NCBI GenBank assembly: GCA_031425695.1
Contig: JANPJV010000007.1
Span: 1-15,143 of the forward strand
Direction: 5' to 3'
DNA length: 15,143 nucleotides
DNA from: JANPJV01 sp031425695
GTDB taxonomy: Bacteria > Pseudomonadota > Gammaproteobacteria > Xanthomonadales > SZUA-5
Both the position numbers and the translations under genes were made by a program. Of this stretch, positions 13,111 through 15,143 are shown in pieces; position 1 is the first letter of the stretch, and each line of letters opens with the position of its first letter. The notes under the pieces are model-generated. The model ran no database searches, was not told the DNA's origin, and saw nothing but the letters and a program-made list of their open reading frames with translations.

Positions 13111-15051
13111 ATGCGTTTTGGTGGTAGTGCGATCCGTGCGAGCGTGCTGTTGTTGTGCGCCCTCTGGCAGGTTTCGGTGGTGGCCGCCGACTTGGCCCCG
13201 CAACGCACCCGCTTCCTGGCGGCGTGGCGGCTCGCCCAGACCGGTATCGATGCCGCTGCGCGCGCTCCCGGTCTCAAAGACTATCCGCTCTATCCCTATC
13301 TGCCCTACGAACGCCTGCGGCGGATGCCGGACAAGGCGCCGTTTGCCGAGGTCAAAGCCTATCTCGATGCCTACGGTGATTCGATGCCGGGTGAGCTGCT
13401 GCGCGCCCAGGTGCTCGAGCGCTATGGGCGCACCCGGCGGTATACGGAGTTCCTGGTGCTGTATCGGGCGGACAAGGCCAGTCTCGATGCCAAATGCCTC
13501 GCCTGGAGCGCGCGGCGGGCGCAGAAAGTCGCCGGCGATGCCGACGCCGAAGCGCTGGCGCTGTTCGTGGAACTGGACCGCGATCGCGCGGACTGTCGAC
13601 CGGTGCTCACCCATCTGCGTGGCCGCGGACGCCTGAACGAGAAGCTTTTGCAGCCGCGCATCGAAGCGGCCATCAGCGCCGGCCAGACCGGTCTCGCGAG
13701 CGTGCTGGCCGCGGAGCTTTCGAAGGATCAACGGGCGCTCGCGCAACGGCGGATCCTCGCGCGCGCGCAGCCCGGCGCCGCCCTGGCGCAGTCGAAGAAG
13801 TGGCCAGCCACCGCGCACAGCGCCGGCGCCGTCGCGATCGCCATCGGCATGCTCGCCCGCAAGGACGCAAGCGGCGCCGAGGCCAACCTGCAATCCGTGT
13901 CGACCCGGCTGCCGTTCGCACCCGCTGATCGCGCGCACGCCGAGGCCGAAATTGCGCGCTACGCCGCGGTGGAGCGCCTGCCGCACACGGGCCGCCTGCT
14001 CGCACGTGTCCCGCAATCGGCGTTCGACGACAACCTGCGCGAGTGGCAGGTGCGCTTTCATCTGCGCCGGCTCGAATGGAAGGCCGCCCTCGCCGCGCTC
14101 GAGGCAATGCCACCGGCGCTGCTCGCGCAGAGTCGCTGGCGCTACGCGCACGGGCGCGTGCTCGAGCTCACTGGCGCCAAGCAGCAGGCGCGGGCGGTGT
14201 TCGCGAAACTCGCGACCGAGGCGCATTTCCACGCCTTCCTGGCGGCTGACCGGATTGGCGCCCCCTACGCGATCTGCCCAGCCGACAGCCTGCTCGACAC
14301 CGAGCGCGCACTCGGCGTGCTCGATCTTGGCGGCATCCAGCGGGCGCTCGAATGGAAGGCGCTCGGCGAGGACGGCCGCGCGCGGGCCGAGTGGTTCTGG
14401 CAGTTGCCGCAGCTCTCCCCCGAGTTGCGCCGCGAGGCGGGCCTCATCGCCAGCCGCGAGGGCCTGCACGAGTGGGCGATCTTCACCCTCAACACGGATC
14501 CGCTGCTGCGCCAGTACGAGGCGCGTTTTCCGCTCCTGCACACGCGCGCGGTCAGCGCCGCCAGCCGTCGCGCCGAGCTGCCCGAACACTGGGTGCTCGG
14601 CTTGATCCGTGCAGAGAGCGCGTGGAACCCGACCGTGCGCTCGCCAGTGGGCGCGCGCGGGCTCATGCAGCTGATGCCGGAGACGGCCGCCGCCGTTGCC
14701 AAGTCATTGGGGCTGAGCGCCGAGCCGCTCGGGGATCCCGAACACAACATCCGCCTCGGCACGACCTATCTCGGCCGCCGCGTGCGCGATCTCGACGCCA
14801 ACCCGGTGCTTGCCACCGGTGCCTACAACGCCGGTATCGGCGCCGTCCGCCGCTGGCTCGCCGCCCCGCTGCCGCCCTGGGACCTGTGGATCGAAACCGT
14901 CCCCTACAAAGAAACCCGCGAATACATCGCCCGCGTGTTTTCGTTCGCGGTGATCTACGACTGGCGCCTCGACGGCAGCCCGACGCGCGTTTCAGCCTTG
15001 TTGCCGGGATTGGCCGAGCGCGCCGAGCCGGCTCCGGTGGTGTGCCGGTAA
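13111..15051 (+). CDS. slt: Soluble lytic murein transglycosylase Slt70
   Basis: Slt cleaves peptidoglycan glycan strands in the periplasm, leaving 1,6-anhydro ends. The 646 residues match E. coli Slt70 (645). A signal peptide covers about residues 1-26, ending SVVAA. A long alpha-helical superhelix domain (about 30-480) is rich in Ala, Arg and Leu. The C-terminal catalytic domain has GLIRAESAWNP with catalytic Glu502, then GARGLMQLMP, the GTTYLGRR segment, TGAYNAG and a final YKETREYIARV block. ATG 13111 is preferred over ATG 13102, because GGAG at 13098-13101 is 9 nt from it and touches the other. It is divergent from the permease gene. An inverted repeat begins 9 nt after its stop. Confidence 0.96.
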   Translation: MRFGGSAIRASVLLLCALWQVSVVAADLAPQRTRFLAAWRLAQTGIDAAARAPGLKDYPLYPYLPYERLRRMPDKAPFAEVKAYLDAYGDSMPGELLRAQVLERYGRTRRYTEFLVLYRADKASLDAKCLAWSARRAQKVAGDADAEALALFVELDRDRADCRPVLTHLRGRGRLNEKLLQPRIEAAISAGQTGLASVLAAELSKDQRALAQRRILARAQPGAALAQSKKWPATAHSAGAVAIAIGMLARKDASGAEANLQSVSTRLPFAPADRAHAEAEIARYAAVERLPHTGRLLARVPQSAFDDNLREWQVRFHLRRLEWKAALAALEAMPPALLAQSRWRYAHGRVLELTGAKQQARAVFAKLATEAHFHAFLAADRIGAPYAICPADSLLDTERALGVLDLGGIQRALEWKALGEDGRARAEWFWQLPQLSPELRREAGLIASREGLHEWAIFTLNTDPLLRQYEARFPLLHTRAVSAASRRAELPEHWVLGLIRAESAWNPTVRSPVGARGLMQLMPETAAAVAKSLGLSAEPLGDPEHNIRLGTTYLGRRVRDLDANPVLATGAYNAGIGAVRRWLAAPLPPWDLWIETVPYKETREYIARVFSFAVIYDWRLDGSPTRVSALLPGLAERAEPAPVVCR

Positions 15052-15060
15052 CACGGTGTC

Positions 15061-15140
15061 GGTTGGCGGTTTCGGTTTCGGAAACAGCCGTTGCGGCTGA
15101 GGCTCGGCACTTCCGAAACCGAAAACCGAAACCGAAACCA
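15061..15140. repeat. Inverted repeat of GGTTTC hexamer units downstream of slt
   Basis: The left arm (15061-15083) with GGTTTCGGTTTCGGAA at its inner end pairs with the right arm (15111-15140), TTCCGAAACCGAAAACC and more, with one extra base on the right. The 27-nt spacer holds a perfect small hairpin CAGCC-GTTGC-GGCTG (15085-15099). The first base is 9 nt after the slt stop codon. The sequence ends at the window edge, so the right arm may continue. Confidence 0.82.
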
Positions 15141-15143
15141 GGA

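Noticed and set aside
12955..14589. A 544-codon minus-strand frame opposite slt
   Set aside because: It is a shadow caused by high GC; slt on the plus strand has a signal peptide and full catalytic motifs.
15061..15143. Telomere-like GGTTTC hexamer tract
   Set aside because: Only two to four units per arm, facing each other, downstream of a bacterial gene; nothing suggests a linear replicon end.

Overview
The window is high-GC DNA from a gammaproteobacterium, most likely a member of the Xanthomonadales/Lysobacterales. This rests on the gene types, the large C-terminally extended PlsB, the engB–cytochrome c4–dsbA–phosphatase gene order shared with pseudomonads and xanthomonads, and many GTAG-headed REP-like palindromes of the kind known from Stenotrophomonas. 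The placement is inferred from recognition, not from a search. All ten complete genes and one edge-truncated gene look intact. No phage, integrase, transposase, CRISPR array, rRNA or tRNA gene was seen.

Left part (1-9439), all genes on the minus strand: a sterol-desaturase/alkylglycerol-monooxygenase-like membrane oxygenase running off the left edge, plsB (first acylation of glycerol-3-phosphate), an unrecognised lipoprotein, a probable small RNA with CsrA/RsmA-type GGA hairpins and its own terminator, pyrF (last step of UMP synthesis), a UMF1/Atg22-type MFS transporter, uppP (undecaprenyl-diphosphate recycling) and engB (ribosome-assembly GTPase).

Middle (9440-11910), plus strand and divergent from engB: a dihaem cytochrome c4, the periplasmic oxidase DsbA and an endonuclease/exonuclease/phosphatase-family protein. 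The last two are 23 nt apart and probably cotranscribed. Right part (11911-15143): a convergent TauE/SafE permease, then the divergent soluble lytic transglycosylase slt. Membrane lipid synthesis (plsB, the oxygenase) and cell-envelope upkeep (uppP, dsbA, slt) are the main themes, but the genes form separate housekeeping units, not one pathway.

The unusual content lies between the genes. Nearly every transcription-unit end carries a large imperfect inverted repeat. Five of these (1113-1240, 6252-6343, 8653-8781, 9501-9580, 15061-15140) are unrelated or barely related in sequence but share one plan: arms built of short iterated units of about 6-11 nt facing each other across a 10-42 nt spacer, four of them starting within about 25 nt of a stop codon. 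The others (3949-4030, 5242-5316, 7721-7796, 11932-12107, with a lone copy at 12943-13019) are inverted pairs of REP-like palindromes, mostly headed by GTAG, and one pair shows compensatory base changes that preserve its stem. These repeats and the candidate small RNA are the parts most worth checking.
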